Assembly: GCF_001653195.1 (NCBI RefSeq)
Contig: NZ_JXBB01000003.1
Coordinates: 1 to 64,000 of the forward strand
Reading direction: 5' to 3'
Source of the DNA: Hydrogenibacillus schlegelii
GTDB lineage: Bacteria; Bacillota; Bacilli; Thermicanales; DSM-22653
DNA: 64,000 nucleotides
A model generated the notes under the pieces. The model searched no databases. It worked only from the letters and a program-made list of their open reading frames with translations, and was not told the DNA's origin. The position numbers and the translations under genes are program-made. This document shows positions 41,958 to 51,257 of this stretch, piece by piece. The first letter of the stretch is position 1. Every line of letters starts with the position of its first letter.

Positions 41958-43076
41958 TCACGGCAGGATGACGAAGGCGGAGATGACCGGCCGCGGCCTT
42001 CCGTCGGACGGTCGGTTGAGGACCCGGCCGTTGTAGACGAAGGTGCTCGATCCGCCGCCGTCTAAGTTGTAGGCGTCGCGGATGTTGAGGCCGAGGAGCT
42101 TCTCCCGGGCGTCTTCGAGGGTGACGCCTTCGCTGTAGCCGGTCTGCCGGCCGTCGATGACGACCATGAGCACATCGCCGTTTGTGAAGTGGCCGATGAG
42201 CGTTCGGGGCTCTTTTTTACCGGCCCAGTCTTTTGGAATCGGCTGCGGCTTGCCGTCTTTGATCAGCGTCGGGAGAAACGAGGCGCCTTCCCGGACGCCG
42301 AGGCGCTCGATGTCGGCGCGCGTGAGCGCCGGGCCGCCGACGAGGCGCCCCCGGGCGTCGAAGCCGATGAAGCTCACCGCCGCGTTGTCGGAAACGGAGA
42401 TGAACCGGCCGCCGGAGACGGTGTTTCCGATCGGATAAATGAGGCCGTTTTTCCGAAAAAAGCCGCCGGCGTTGATGGCGAGGGCCGCCTTCGTCCGCCG
42501 GGCGATCGAAAGGACGGTCTCGCCCGGGGAGCCGAGGTCGTCGCCGAGGGGCTCGGCCATGACGAGGCGGACGGCGGACGGGTCGTGGAGCTTCACCTTG
42601 GCCATGTAGCCGCGGTAGCCGACTTCTTTCAGGGAGAAGACCTTGATCGTCGCCCGCCGGCCGAACGTCTGGCCGATCGGGTCGCCGAGCTTTTTCGCGA
42701 GGATCGTATCGAGGGCGTCTTTCGTCTTCGCCGTCTCGGCGCGGCTCTGGGCGAACGCCGCCTGCACCGCCTGGGCGGATTCGGCGACGCGATTTTTTTC
42801 GTCGTCGGCAAACGTCCGGAGCGTCTCGAGGTGATGCCGAATCTGCTCGCCGGCTTCGCGGATGGGGGCTTCGCCGCCTCGGATGGCGGCAAGGTGGTCG
42901 GCGATGGCCTCGGCATGCGCCTGAAGCGGTCGGACCGCTTCGTTTCGGGCGCGGGCGGCGGCCTCCGCCCGATCGAAGGCGGCGGTGAGGGTTTCTTGTT
43001 GCCGGAGCAAGGGGAGAAAGACGACGGCGGCGAGGGCAAAGCAGGCGAAGAGGGCCGCCTGGACTTTAGTAAACAC
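41958..43076 (-). CDS. Phosphodiester glycosidase (NAGPA/DUF2233) family protein with coiled coil
   Basis: A 372-aa membrane-anchored protein: an N-terminal helix AALFACFALAAVVFLPLL, a coiled-coil region to about residue 125 (LTAAFDRAEAAARAR, HAEAIADHLAAIRGG), then an NAGPA-type domain with ALAINAGGFF, GHFTNGDVLMVVIDGRQ, GLNIRDAYNLDGGGSST and a C-terminal RPVISAFVILP. The family hydrolyses phosphodiester-linked sugars; Bacillus YoeB/YngK-type relatives act in the cell wall. ATG 43076 overlaps the end of the upstream coiled-coil gene by 11 bp, so the pair is coupled. Confidence 0.82.
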   Translation of the reverse strand: MFTKVQAALFACFALAAVVFLPLLRQQETLTAAFDRAEAAARARNEAVRPLQAHAEAIADHLAAIRGGEAPIREAGEQIRHHLETLRTFADDEKNRVAESAQAVQAAFAQSRAETAKTKDALDTILAKKLGDPIGQTFGRRATIKVFSLKEVGYRGYMAKVKLHDPSAVRLVMAEPLGDDLGSPGETVLSIARRTKAALAINAGGFFRKNGLIYPIGNTVSGGRFISVSDNAAVSFIGFDARGRLVGGPALTRADIERLGVREGASFLPTLIKDGKPQPIPKDWAGKKEPRTLIGHFTNGDVLMVVIDGRQTGYSEGVTLEDAREKLLGLNIRDAYNLDGGGSSTFVYNGRVLNRPSDGRPRPVISAFVILP

Positions 43077-43788
43077 GGGCCGCTTCCTCCAGCTTTTGAA
43101 TCTGCGTCCGGAGCCGCTCGAGTTCTTTGCCGAGGTCGGCGATCCGCTGGCTTAAGGCCTGCCGGGTGGCGTCGGTCGTCTGGATCGCCTTGCCGGTCCG
43201 GGTGAGCTCGTCTTTGACCTTGGAAAATTCTTCCTGGACCCCGGCGAACGCCTGCCGCATCTCGCCGATGGCCTGTTCCTGTTCGGCGAGCGCCTCGCCG
43301 ATGCGCTTGAGGTCCGCTTCGAGGGCGGCGTTTTCCTCGGCGAGGGCCTGAAGCCGGGCGTCGTACGCCTGAAGCGTCCGCTGGACGGTCCCATAACCGG
43401 CGTAAGCGAGGAGCCCCCAGAGGGCGAAGGCGATCGCCCACGGGAGGAGACGGAGAAAAAGCGTTTCGCTCCGGGGCGCCCGACGGGGGAGAACACCGGC
43501 GTCCGGCAGCCCGTCCTCGGCCGGCCGGCCCTCCCCGCTTGTCCGCGCTTCGGCGTCCAAACGGGACGGACCGTCACCGGCTCGGTCGGAGCGAGGGGGG
43601 GTATCGCGCTCCCGGAGGCCGATGGACGGCGATTCGGCGTCCGGGTCGGTCGGAGGGCCGCCCGGCGGCGCAAGCTCGGCCCGCGGCCGGCCGCCTGGGC
43701 GGTCGGAGGCGTGGGAAAAAACGGTCGCCGGTCCGGCGTTCCGGTCCGGCGGGGCGGGCGTGGCGGACGTTCGTCGGCGTAGAGCCAT
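43066..43788 (-). CDS. Single-pass membrane protein with long coiled coil
   Basis: A 240-aa protein from ATG 43788. The N-terminal 110 residues are disordered and Pro/Arg-rich. One membrane helix (LLPWAIAFALWGLLAYAGYG) follows near residue 120, then a long heptad coiled coil to the end (ENAALEADLKRIGEALAEQE, DLGKELERLRTQIQKLEE). Its design matches the coiled coil of the downstream NAGPA protein, suggesting a membrane complex. Function unknown. Confidence 0.7.
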   Translation of the reverse strand: MALRRRTSATPAPPDRNAGPATVFSHASDRPGGRPRAELAPPGGPPTDPDAESPSIGLRERDTPPRSDRAGDGPSRLDAEARTSGEGRPAEDGLPDAGVLPRRAPRSETLFLRLLPWAIAFALWGLLAYAGYGTVQRTLQAYDARLQALAEENAALEADLKRIGEALAEQEQAIGEMRQAFAGVQEEFSKVKDELTRTGKAIQTTDATRQALSQRIADLGKELERLRTQIQKLEEAARVY

Positions 43789-43866
43789 CGATGGAAACAC
43801 CTCCGTTTAGTTGGACGGCTGCCGGCGGCGGAAGTTGCGGCGCCGAAGGTCATGCGCCGGGACCGG

Positions 43867-43895
43867 TTGCAAAAGGACCGGACGACGGCTATACT
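43867..43895 (+). promoter_or_regulatory. Promoter of the pheB-thrC-thrB-pheA operon
   Basis: TTGCAA at 43867-43872 and TATACT at 43890-43895 with a 17-bp spacer, about 90 bp before pheB. I see no T-box or other riboswitch between it and the gene. Confidence 0.65.
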
Positions 43896-43984
43896 GTCTT
43901 CAAAATAGAAACATCTGTTTTTGAGCGGACGGACAGCGGCGCCGGCCACCGGCGCCCGCGAATCGGAATCGAGGGGGGGCGGCG

Positions 43985-44488
43985 ATGGCCGGGGAACGCC
44001 CCGCGCGGTATTTTCTCGTCCGGGAAGACCTGCTTCCGGAGGCCATGGTCAAGACGGCGCAGGCGAAACATCTGCTCGCCCGGGGCGCCGCGTCGACGAT
44101 CTTCGAAGCGGTCCGGGCCGTGGGGCTCAGCCGAAGCGCTTTTTACAAGTACAAAGACGGCGTCTTCTGGTACGATGCGATGCAGGGCGTGCAAATGCTC
44201 GTCCTGGCGATGAACCTCGATCACCGGACGGGGGTTTTGTCCCGGGTGCTGGCGGAGCTCGCCGCCGTGGGGGCGAACATTTTGACCATCCACCAGACGA
44301 TTCCGCTGCAGGAAGTGGCCCACGTGACGATTTCGCTGGAATTCGGCGCGCTGAATAACGCCGCCGAGGGACCCGGGATTTCGGAGGCGGCGCTGATCGC
44401 CCGCCTCGAGCGGCTGGACGGCGTGTCCCGGGTGGAGATCGTCGGTCGAGGAAGTCCCGTGCAGCCCCGGGAGAGCGGACGCGTTTAG
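43985..44488 (+). CDS. pheB: ACT-domain protein PheB
   Basis: A 167-aa protein of the Bacillus PheB (YszB) family: [20 protein letters not shown] at the start, an HTH-like [17 protein letters not shown], and a C-terminal ACT domain ([30 protein letters not shown]). Although historically called a chorismate mutase, its role is uncertain and probably regulatory, binding an amino acid. It lies before threonine and phenylalanine genes, as in other Bacillales. Confidence 0.9.
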   Translation: MAGERPARYFLVREDLLPEAMVKTAQAKHLLARGAASTIFEAVRAVGLSRSAFYKYKDGVFWYDAMQGVQMLVLAMNLDHRTGVLSRVLAELAAVGANILTIHQTIPLQEVAHVTISLEFGALNNAAEGPGISEAALIARLERLDGVSRVEIVGRGSPVQPRESGRV

Positions 44489-44552
44489 GATTCGACGAGA
44501 CGGGCTGGGGATCGCCTCAGATCGAGACGGAAGCGAAGAAGGAGTGGAGAGG

Positions 44553-45635
44553 ATGAGTGGAGAGGGAGCGCGTCGGGGGACGGGGATCCTCGCCCGCTAC
44601 CGGGACCGGCTGCCGGTGACGGCGGCGACGCCGCTCATTACGCTCGGGGAGGGGGATACCCCGCTCGTCTTTGCGGAACGGCTTTCGGCCGAACTCGATG
44701 TGGCGCTTTATCTCAAGCTCGAAGGGTTGAATCCGACCGGATCGTTCAAAGACCGGGGCATGGTCGTCGCGGTGGCCAAAGCGCTGGAGGCGGGCCGCCG
44801 GGCGGTGATCGCCGCCTCGACCGGGAATACGTCGGCGTCGGCGGCGGCGTACGCCGCCCGAGCGGGAATTCGGGCCGTCGTGATCGTGCCGGAGGGAAAG
44901 ATCGCCCTCGGCAAGCTCGCCCAGGCGCTCGTCTACGGGGCGGACGTGGTCGCCATCGCCGGAAATTTTGACCAGGGCCTTCGGCTCGTCCGGGAACTCG
45001 CCGATCGGTTTGGCCTCGCCATCGTCAACTCGATCAATCCGGATCGGATCGAAGGGCAGAAGACGGCGGCGTTCGAGATCGTCGACGCCCTCGGCCGGGC
45101 GCCGGACGTGCTGGCGATTCCCGTCGGCAACGCCGGCAACATCACCGCCTACTGGAAGGGGTTCGTCGAGTACCTGCCGCCGGATGGGCCCCGGCCGCGG
45201 ATGCTCGGTTTTGAGGCGGAGGGCGCGGCGGCGATTGTCCGGGGGCATCCGATCGCCGAGCCGGAGACGATCGCCACCGCGATCCGCATCGGCAACCCGG
45301 CGAGCTGGGCCGGCGCCGTGCAGGCGGCGGAGGCGTCCGGCGGGGCGATCGACGCCGTTTCGGATGCGGAGATCCTCGCCGCCTACGAGCGGTTGGCCCG
45401 CCGGGAGGGGATCTTCGTCGAGCCGGCGTCGGCCGCCTCCGTCGCCGGGGTGATCAAGGCCCGGCGGGCGGGCCGGATCCGACCCGGGGAGACGGTCGTC
45501 GCGGTGCTGACCGGAAACGGCCTCAAAGATCCGGACACGGCCCTCAAGACGCCGGCCGAGATCCGGACGTTGCCGGCGGAGGCCGGGGCGCTGGCGGATC
45601 ATCTGGGAGCGCTTTTGAAGGAGGCCGGCGGCTGA
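44553..45635 (+). CDS. thrC: Threonine synthase
   Basis: A 360-aa PLP enzyme. The Schiff-base Lys66 is in [10 protein letters not shown], the phosphate loop is [10 protein letters not shown] and the family [16 protein letters not shown] is present. It makes threonine from O-phosphohomoserine. ATG 44553 has AAGGAG 10 bp upstream. Its TGA is directly followed by the thrB ATG. No homoserine dehydrogenase gene is in this cluster, unlike Bacillus hom-thrC-thrB. Confidence 0.95.
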   Translation: MSGEGARRGTGILARYRDRLPVTAATPLITLGEGDTPLVFAERLSAELDVALYLKLEGLNPTGSFKDRGMVVAVAKALEAGRRAVIAASTGNTSASAAAYAARAGIRAVVIVPEGKIALGKLAQALVYGADVVAIAGNFDQGLRLVRELADRFGLAIVNSINPDRIEGQKTAAFEIVDALGRAPDVLAIPVGNAGNITAYWKGFVEYLPPDGPRPRMLGFEAEGAAAIVRGHPIAEPETIATAIRIGNPASWAGAVQAAEASGGAIDAVSDAEILAAYERLARREGIFVEPASAASVAGVIKARRAGRIRPGETVVAVLTGNGLKDPDTALKTPAEIRTLPAEAGALADHLGALLKEAGG

Positions 45636-46682
45636 ATGGGATCGCGGCGGATGGACCGGGAGGGGCGCCCGGTGGCCGAAGCCCCGGCGCTCGGGCGTTC
45701 GGCGCCCAAAGATGCGGTCGGCGTTTGGACGGCCCGCGTTCCGGCGTCGTCGGCGAATCTGGGCAGCGGCTTCGACGTGCTCGGGATGGCCGTCGATCTG
45801 GAGCTCGTCGTCCGGGCGACGTTCGATCCGGAGGCGCCGGGGGCGCTTTCGATCGCCGTCGCCGGCGCGCCGCCTGCGGCGGGAGCGGCGGCCGACGGGG
45901 CGGCCAGCATCCCGAACGATGAGACGAACCTGATCTACCGGGCGTTTCGGGCGGCGCTTCAGGCAGCGGGAGAGCCGGTGCCGGGGGTGCGTTTCGTCAT
46001 CGAAAGCGCCATTCCGCCCGCCTCCGGCCTCGGATCGAGCGCGGCGGCGATCGCCGCCGGCCTCATCCTCGCCCGGGGCGTCCTCGGCGCTCGCTTCCGA
46101 ATCGACGACGGTCTTGCCCTCGCGGTGCGGCTCGAAGGGCACCCGGACAACGTCGCGGCGGCGTTTTTCGGCGGGCTCGTCGCCGCCTGGGCGGCGGAGG
46201 AGGGTGCGGTGTCGGTCCAGATGGTCCGGCGGGAGCTTCCCCTCCGCCTGCTCGCCCTCGTGCCGGAGCGGCCGCTTTCGACGGCGTCTTCCCGGGCGGT
46301 CCTCCCGAAGGCGTATTCCAGGCCGGACGTCGTCGACGCTTTGGCCAAGGTGGCCCTGCTCGTGTCGGCGGTGAAGAACGGAGACTGGGGCGCGCTCAAG
46401 CCGCTTTTTGCCGACCGGCTGCATCAGCCGTACCGGCTGCCCCTCGTCCCCGGCGCCGAGGCGGTCTTTCGCCTGGCCAACGACCGCCGCTGTCTCGGGA
46501 TGTATTTGAGCGGCGCCGGGCCGACGATCATGGCGCTTTTTCTCGATGAGGCGGAGCGGGCGGCGTGGCTGGAGGGGGCGCGGCCGGTGCTCGAGGCTTA
46601 CGGATTCCGCCCGCTGGAACTCGCCCCCTCCGCCGTCGGCGCCCGGGTGGAGACGCCGGAAGGAGAGACGCTCGCATGGTGA
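45636..46682 (+). CDS. thrB: Homoserine kinase
   Basis: A 348-aa GHMP kinase: VPASSANLGSGFDVLGMAVDL, the ATP loop PPASGLGSSAAAIAAGL and the C-terminal YLSGAGPTIMAL. It phosphorylates homoserine for ThrC. It is about 35 residues longer than usual at the N-terminus; ATG 45651 or the GTG codons before VWTARVPAS could be the true start. It overlaps pheA by 7 bp. Confidence 0.95.
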   Translation: MGSRRMDREGRPVAEAPALGRSAPKDAVGVWTARVPASSANLGSGFDVLGMAVDLELVVRATFDPEAPGALSIAVAGAPPAAGAAADGAASIPNDETNLIYRAFRAALQAAGEPVPGVRFVIESAIPPASGLGSSAAAIAAGLILARGVLGARFRIDDGLALAVRLEGHPDNVAAAFFGGLVAAWAAEEGAVSVQMVRRELPLRLLALVPERPLSTASSRAVLPKAYSRPDVVDALAKVALLVSAVKNGDWGALKPLFADRLHQPYRLPLVPGAEAVFRLANDRRCLGMYLSGAGPTIMALFLDEAERAAWLEGARPVLEAYGFRPLELAPSAVGARVETPEGETLAW

Positions 46683-47665
46683 CGCTCGCTTATCTCGGCC
46701 CGGAAGGGTCGTATTCGGAGGAGGCCGCCCGGGAAGCGGTGCGCCGCCTCCCGCTTGCGGACGCGCGGCTGATTCCCCTCGGGACCATTCCCGACGTCCT
46801 GGAGGCGGTCGACCGGGGGGAGATCGACTACGGCATCGTCCCGGTGGAAAACTCGATCGAAGGATCGGTGACGCAGGCCCTCGACTGGCTGATCCACGAG
46901 GTGGCGCTCACGCTTTATGCGGAAATCGTCCTGCCGATCGACCACGGTCTGTACGTGGCGCCGGCGCAGGCGGCCCTCCCCCTCGAGGCGGTGGAAAAGG
47001 TGCTGAGCCATCCGCAGGCGGTCGCCCAGGCCCACCGGACGATCCGGCGCCTTTTGCCCCGGGCGGCGATCGAGCCGGCGACGAGCACGTCGGAGGCGAT
47101 GCGGCGGGTGGCGGAGCACCCGGAGGCGCGCTGGGCAGCGGTCGGCTCCCGGCGGGCGGCGGAACGTTTTGGGCTCGTCGAGCGACGTTACCGGGTGCAG
47201 GATTACGAGGAAAACGCCACCCGTTTCGTCGTCGTCGGCCGGACGTCGCCGTGGCCGGAAGGGGCGCCGGCCGAGGGGGAGGGGCGGCCGGCCAAGTCGA
47301 GCCTCCTCGTCACCCTCGGCGAAGACTTTCCCGGCGCGTTGCACCAGGTGCTGGCGTGTTTCAGCTGGCGCCGGATCAACCTGAGCCGGATCGAATCCCG
47401 GCCGACGAAAAAAGGCCTCGGCCGGTATCATTTTTTCATCGACGCTGAGCGACCGCGGGATCTCCTGCTTGCGGCGGCGATGGAGGAGATCGAAGCCCTC
47501 GGCTGCCGCGTCCGCTTCCTCGGAAGCTATCCGGTTTATGCCGTGCCCCGGTCCGGAGCGGAAGGGCCCGGGCTCGAGTCGGCGGCGAACATGGCGCCGG
47601 CGGAGGTGGCGCCGAAGGAGGGAGCTTCCCTGGAGGCGGCGTCCCGGGAGACGGCCGCCGAATAA
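46676..47665 (+). CDS. pheA: Prephenate dehydratase
   Basis: A 329-aa monofunctional dehydratase: YLGPEGSYSEEAA at the start, VPVENSIEGSVTQALD, the catalytic Thr in the NATRFVVVG motif, then an ACT domain with the Phe-binding GALHQVLACFSWRRINLSRIESRPTKKGLG. It converts prephenate to phenylpyruvate and should be feedback-inhibited by phenylalanine. ATG 46676 has GGAAGGAGAG in front. The last 40 residues are a Glu/Ala-rich tail. Confidence 0.96.
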   Translation: MVTLAYLGPEGSYSEEAAREAVRRLPLADARLIPLGTIPDVLEAVDRGEIDYGIVPVENSIEGSVTQALDWLIHEVALTLYAEIVLPIDHGLYVAPAQAALPLEAVEKVLSHPQAVAQAHRTIRRLLPRAAIEPATSTSEAMRRVAEHPEARWAAVGSRRAAERFGLVERRYRVQDYEENATRFVVVGRTSPWPEGAPAEGEGRPAKSSLLVTLGEDFPGALHQVLACFSWRRINLSRIESRPTKKGLGRYHFFIDAERPRDLLLAAAMEEIEALGCRVRFLGSYPVYAVPRSGAEGPGLESAANMAPAEVAPKEGASLEAASRETAAE

Positions 47666-47796
47666 AGGGCGGTTCGGGAGCCGAAACGGGAGCGAATCGG
47701 GAGCGGGTCGGGTGCGAATCAGGCGGCCCGGAGGGGGACCTCGACCGACCGGCGGGCATAGACTGTGAGCGACACTGCCCGCGGGAGGTCAGAACC

Positions 47797-48999
47797 TTGA
47801 AGCTTCACATCGTACAGCCTGGTGAGACGCTGGCGGCGATCGCCGCCAGCTACGGCGTGTCGGAGGCGGAACTTCTGGCGGCAAACGGCCTTCACGCGCC
47901 GCCGGACGTCGGGACGAAGCTCATCATCCCGACCCCGCCGGCCGGAGCGGGAGAAGGGCGGCGGAAGCGGCCGCCGCTTCGGGTGCGGCCTGCCGCCGTG
48001 CACCGGCCGGGGCTCTTTGCCGAGGTGGAGGCGGTCGGGGCGGCATCCGCCCCGCCGACGACCTCCGCCGGGGAAGCGGGCGGCACCGGCGTGGAGGCGC
48101 CGGGCGCTCCGGCCGAAGCGGCCGCCGGCGTGGCCGCTCAGGCGTCGGGGGCAGAGTCGTCCACCGCATTGCCGGGGCCGCAGGCGTCGGTCGAAGCGGC
48201 GGAAGAAGGGGCGGAGGGGGGTGCTCGGGCGTCTTCCGCCGGAGCGCCGGTTGCCGGATCCGAGGCCAAAGCCGGGGCATCCGGCGCCCTCGCCGGTGCG
48301 GAAGCGAGGCGGGCGGCCGAAGCCGGCGCTTCCGGCGCGGACGCCGGGGCCGCGGCCCTTCCGGCGGCAGACGATTCGGCGCCGGGGCGGCCGGCGCCCG
48401 GAAAGCCCCGGGTCGTCATCGGCCGGAAGCCGGAGCGGCCGGCTGCGGACGGTCCGGTCGACTTGACGCTGGCGGCGGGCGATCCGTTTCTCGGCTTTTT
48501 CCGGCCGACGTCGGTCCATCCGGCCGCCGTTGATCCGGCCTTCGGCCTTCCGCCGGTTCCGCCCGGCGATCCGGTGCCCGTTTTCGCTCGACCGCCTGAT
48601 GGCCCGCCTTTGGCCGCCGGGCCGGTCCCCTGGGCCTTCTCGCCGGCGCCTCCGGCGCTTCCGATTCTGCCGGCGTCGTTTCCGTGGGGGTATCCCCCCG
48701 GCCCGTGCGGGCCCTTCCCGCTTCCGGCGTTCGTCCCGGTCGGCGCGCCGGCGAACGTTTTCCCGGCGTCCGGCCCCTTCTTTCCCTCCGGCGGTCCGGC
48801 GCCGGCGACTTCGAAGCCGATGGTCCCGCCTGCCTCGCCGGCGCCGCCCGCCGGTCGCTCGGCGGCGCCGGAACGGGCGCCGGTCCTCGAGCGGCCGCCG
48901 TCGCCTGAGCTCCGGCCGACGTCCGCCGAAGCGCCGGCGGAGGCCTGGGCGGTGGACGGCTGGTTCGATGACGGGGAGAGGGGGGACAAGGAGGAATAA
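47797..48999 (+). CDS. LysM-domain spore-assembly protein, SafA-like
   Basis: A 400-aa protein. A single N-terminal LysM domain (LHIVQPGETLAAIAASYGVS at 3-22, then LIIP near residue 45) is followed by about 350 low-complexity residues, Ala/Gly/Glu-rich at first and then Pro/Phe-rich (PWAFSPAPPALPILPASF). The architecture and the location next to pheA and nad genes match SafA, which sits at the cortex-coat interface of the spore. TTG 47797 is the start, as the Bacillus protein also begins with a non-ATG codon. Sequence beyond LysM is not alignable, so the symbol is withheld. Confidence 0.75.
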   Translation: MKLHIVQPGETLAAIAASYGVSEAELLAANGLHAPPDVGTKLIIPTPPAGAGEGRRKRPPLRVRPAAVHRPGLFAEVEAVGAASAPPTTSAGEAGGTGVEAPGAPAEAAAGVAAQASGAESSTALPGPQASVEAAEEGAEGGARASSAGAPVAGSEAKAGASGALAGAEARRAAEAGASGADAGAAALPAADDSAPGRPAPGKPRVVIGRKPERPAADGPVDLTLAAGDPFLGFFRPTSVHPAAVDPAFGLPPVPPGDPVPVFARPPDGPPLAAGPVPWAFSPAPPALPILPASFPWGYPPGPCGPFPLPAFVPVGAPANVFPASGPFFPSGGPAPATSKPMVPPASPAPPAGRSAAPERAPVLERPPSPELRPTSAEAPAEAWAVDGWFDDGERGDKEE

Positions 49000-49034
49000 C
49001 CGCCGCACGGCCATTGCCGCTCTGGCCCGCGAGC

Positions 49035-49069
49035 GGCGCGCCCGATTGTCCGGGGCGCGCCTTTTTTTT
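49035..49069 (+). terminator. Intrinsic terminator before nadE
   Basis: A 9-bp GC stem (49035-49043 with 49053-49061) and eight Ts. TATAAT at 49069-49074 follows directly, with TTGTCC 17 bp upstream inside the hairpin; this may be the nadE promoter or chance. Confidence 0.92.
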
Positions 49070-49090
49070 ATAATGTCGAGGGGGATGCCC

Positions 49091-49843
49091 ATGGACCGCT
49101 TTCGTCGCGCCCTCGAGGCGTACCGCCGGCGGGTGGCGGACGATGCCGCGCGGCGGGCGGCGTTCATCCGGGAGCGGGTGGCCGCCGCCGGCGCCCGGGG
49201 AGCGATCGTCGGGCTTTCCGGCGGGCTCGACTCCGCCGCCGTCGCCGGGCTTCTCGCCCGGGCCCTCGGTCCGGAGGGCGCCTGGGGCATGTGGATCGGC
49301 ATCGAGTCGACGCCGGCCTACCGGGAGCGGGCCCGGGCGGTCGCCGACGCGTTCGGGCTCCGGTGGCTCGACGTCGACCTGTCGGCGGCGCTCGCCGCGT
49401 TTTCGGAAGCGCTTCGCCCGGTCGTCACCCTCGATCGCCGGGCGGCCGGCAACACGAAGGCGCGCCTTCGCATGGCCGCCCTCTATGCGGTGGCCAACGC
49501 CGAAGGCCTGCTTGTCGCCGATACGACGAACCGTTCGGAGGCGTACGTCGGCTATGTGACGAAGGGCGGCGATGCGGTGGCGGATTTCAATCCGCTTCTT
49601 ACGCTGACCAAAAGCGAGGTCCGGATCCTCGCCGAGCACCTCGGCGTGCCGCCGGCGGTGCTGGCGGCGGCGCCGAGCGCCGATCTCTGGCCGGGGCAGA
49701 CGGATGAGGCGGAGCTCGGCTTCGGTTACGAGGCGCTCGATCGGTTTTTGCTGACGGGAGAAGGAGATGAGGCCGTGATCCGCCGGATCCGAGCGCTCCA
49801 CGCCGCCTCCCGCCACAAGCGGGAACCGATGCCGTTCATCTAA
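49091..49843 (+). CDS. nadE: NAD synthetase
   Basis: A 250-aa ammonia-dependent NAD synthetase without a glutaminase domain. The PP-loop SGGLDSA is at 43-49, TTNRSEAYVGYVTKGGDAVAD forms the deamido-NAD site, and SADLWPGQTDEAELGFGYE the C-terminal substrate loop. ATG 49091 is favoured by GAGGGGG 6 bp upstream. The much longer open frame upstream is a shadow of the LysM gene. Confidence 0.94.
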   Translation: MDRFRRALEAYRRRVADDAARRAAFIRERVAAAGARGAIVGLSGGLDSAAVAGLLARALGPEGAWGMWIGIESTPAYRERARAVADAFGLRWLDVDLSAALAAFSEALRPVVTLDRRAAGNTKARLRMAALYAVANAEGLLVADTTNRSEAYVGYVTKGGDAVADFNPLLTLTKSEVRILAEHLGVPPAVLAAAPSADLWPGQTDEAELGFGYEALDRFLLTGEGDEAVIRRIRALHAASRHKREPMPFI

Positions 49844-49845
49844 AG

Positions 49846-49869
49846 GCGGCCGGCCGAACGACCGGCCGC
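49846..49869 (+). terminator. Hairpin between nadE and yebC
   Basis: An 8-bp GC stem (49846-49853 with 49862-49869) flanked by AAAG and CTTT. The T-run is short, so termination is probably partial. Confidence 0.4.
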
Positions 49870-49889
49870 TTTGAGATGGGGGGGAGACG

Positions 49890-50624
49890 GTGGCCGGACA
49901 TTCGAAATGGCATAATATCAAATACCGCAAGGGCCGACAGGACGCCAAAAAAGCCCAGCTCTTCACGAAAATTTCCAAGGAAATTTACGCCGCCGTCCGG
50001 ATGGGCGGCGCCAACCCCGAGACGAACGCCCGGCTTCGGGCGGCGATCCAGAAGGCGCGGGACATCCGCATGCCGCTCGACAACATCGAGCGGACGATCA
50101 AAAAAGCGACCGGCGAGTTCGGCGGCGCCGCGTACGAAACGGCGATCTACGAAGGGTACGGTCCCGGCGGGGTGGCGATCCTCGTCGAGGCGCTGACCGA
50201 CAACCGGAACCGGACCGCCGCCCGCATCCGGCACCTCTTTGCCAAACACGGCGGGAGCCTCGGCGAAAGCGGCTGCGTCGCTTATCTGTTCGCGGAAAAG
50301 GGGGAGATCGTCCTCGACCGGGCCGGCGCCGACGAGGAGGCGATCCTGGCGACGGCGCTTCAGGCCGGCGCCGAGGACGTCGACATCGGGGAGGAGGAGG
50401 CCGTCGTCTTCGCCGCGCCGGAGGCGATCGACGCCGTGCAGGCGGCGTTTGCGGCGGCGGGTTTTTCCGTTCGGTCGGCCAAGGTGACGCGGGTGCCGTC
50501 GGTGACGGTCCCGGTCGCCGGTGAGGTGGCCGAAGCCAACCTCGCCCTCCTCGAGGCGCTGGAGGACGAAGACGACGTGAGCGAAGTCTATGCCAACCTC
50601 GAGGTCGAAACGGAAGGCGCATAA
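49890..50624 (+). CDS. yebC: YebC/PmpR-family protein
   Basis: A 244-aa protein with the hallmark start AGHSKWHNIKYRKGRQDAKK and NIERTIKKATGEF, YEGYGPGGVAILVEALTDNRNRT and FAKHGGSLGESGCVAYLF blocks. Members bind DNA or ribosomes and affect transcription or translation of difficult sequences. GTG 49890 is the start. It precedes the ruv genes, as in many bacteria. Confidence 0.96.
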   Translation: MAGHSKWHNIKYRKGRQDAKKAQLFTKISKEIYAAVRMGGANPETNARLRAAIQKARDIRMPLDNIERTIKKATGEFGGAAYETAIYEGYGPGGVAILVEALTDNRNRTAARIRHLFAKHGGSLGESGCVAYLFAEKGEIVLDRAGADEEAILATALQAGAEDVDIGEEEAVVFAAPEAIDAVQAAFAAAGFSVRSAKVTRVPSVTVPVAGEVAEANLALLEALEDEDDVSEVYANLEVETEGA

Positions 50625-50685
50625 CGTCCGTCTCCTCGGCGCACGCTAAACCCACCGAAACGAACGGCAGAAGGGGGCGGAGATC

Positions 50686-51051
50686 ATGCGTCGCTGGCTC
50701 AAGCGGATGCTCCGGCGGCTTTTCGGCCGGATGCCGGCCCGATCTCTCGCCTGGGACGGTCGACAGCTCCCGTTCGTCCGGGCGCCGGGGCGAGCGCTCC
50801 GGCGATGGACGATGGCCTTCACGGTCGGACTCCTTGGCCTTTCGCCGTTGCCGGTCTCGGCGGCCGCCGCGCCGTCGTCCGTCGGGGGAGAGCCGGCCCT
50901 CCTCGGCTTGAGTCCGGACGGCACCGCCGTCGTCGCCGTCGCTGGCCGGGCGGCGCCGGAGTTTTGGGAGGCCTTTTTCCGCCTCGACGGAAAACAGGTG
51001 GAAGTCTTCGGTCCGAAATCGACCGCCCCGGCGGCCGCCGAGCGCCGCTGA
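50686..51051 (+). CDS. Short exported protein, possibly BofC-like
   Basis: A 121-aa protein with a basic start (MRRWLKRMLRRLFGR) and a hydrophobic segment TMAFTVGLLGLSPLPVSAAAA, i.e. a possible signal peptide. The C-terminal LLGLSPDGTAVVAVAGRAAPEFW and EAFFRLDGKQVE resemble the second domain of BofC, a forespore factor that restrains SpoIVB in Bacillus and is encoded near ruvA. If so, the BofC N-terminal domain is missing. The resemblance is by eye only. Confidence 0.45.
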   Translation: MRRWLKRMLRRLFGRMPARSLAWDGRQLPFVRAPGRALRRWTMAFTVGLLGLSPLPVSAAAAPSSVGGEPALLGLSPDGTAVVAVAGRAAPEFWEAFFRLDGKQVEVFGPKSTAPAAAERR

Positions 51052-51257
51052 CGGGGCGGTTTTGCATGAGCGATCCGCCGTTCGGGTTTCGCCGTTTGCG
51101 GGGGGATCGCTCCGCTGTCTTAAGCGGGATCGCCGGGCCGTTCGCGGGGCGATCGCGCTGCCGTTTGCGCCGGGCTCTCCCCGTTGTCCTGGGCGCCGCC
51201 GACTGGTACAATGAGGGAAGACCACCAAAGCGCGATCGAACCAGGAGAGGGAGGGCC

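Noticed and set aside
43896-44552. T-box or other riboswitch before pheB or thrC
   Set aside because: The leader is under 90 bp and lacks a T-box sequence or antiterminator pair; the pheB-thrC gap is only 64 bp.
49046-49074. TTGTCC-17-TATAAT as the nadE promoter
   Set aside because: The spacing is perfect but the -35 lies in the terminator hairpin, and the start would fall at or past the Shine-Dalgarno; kept only as a remark.
48530-49084. Extended NadE reading frame
   Set aside because: It is Arg-rich, antisense to nothing useful, lies inside the LysM gene in another frame and crosses a strong terminator.
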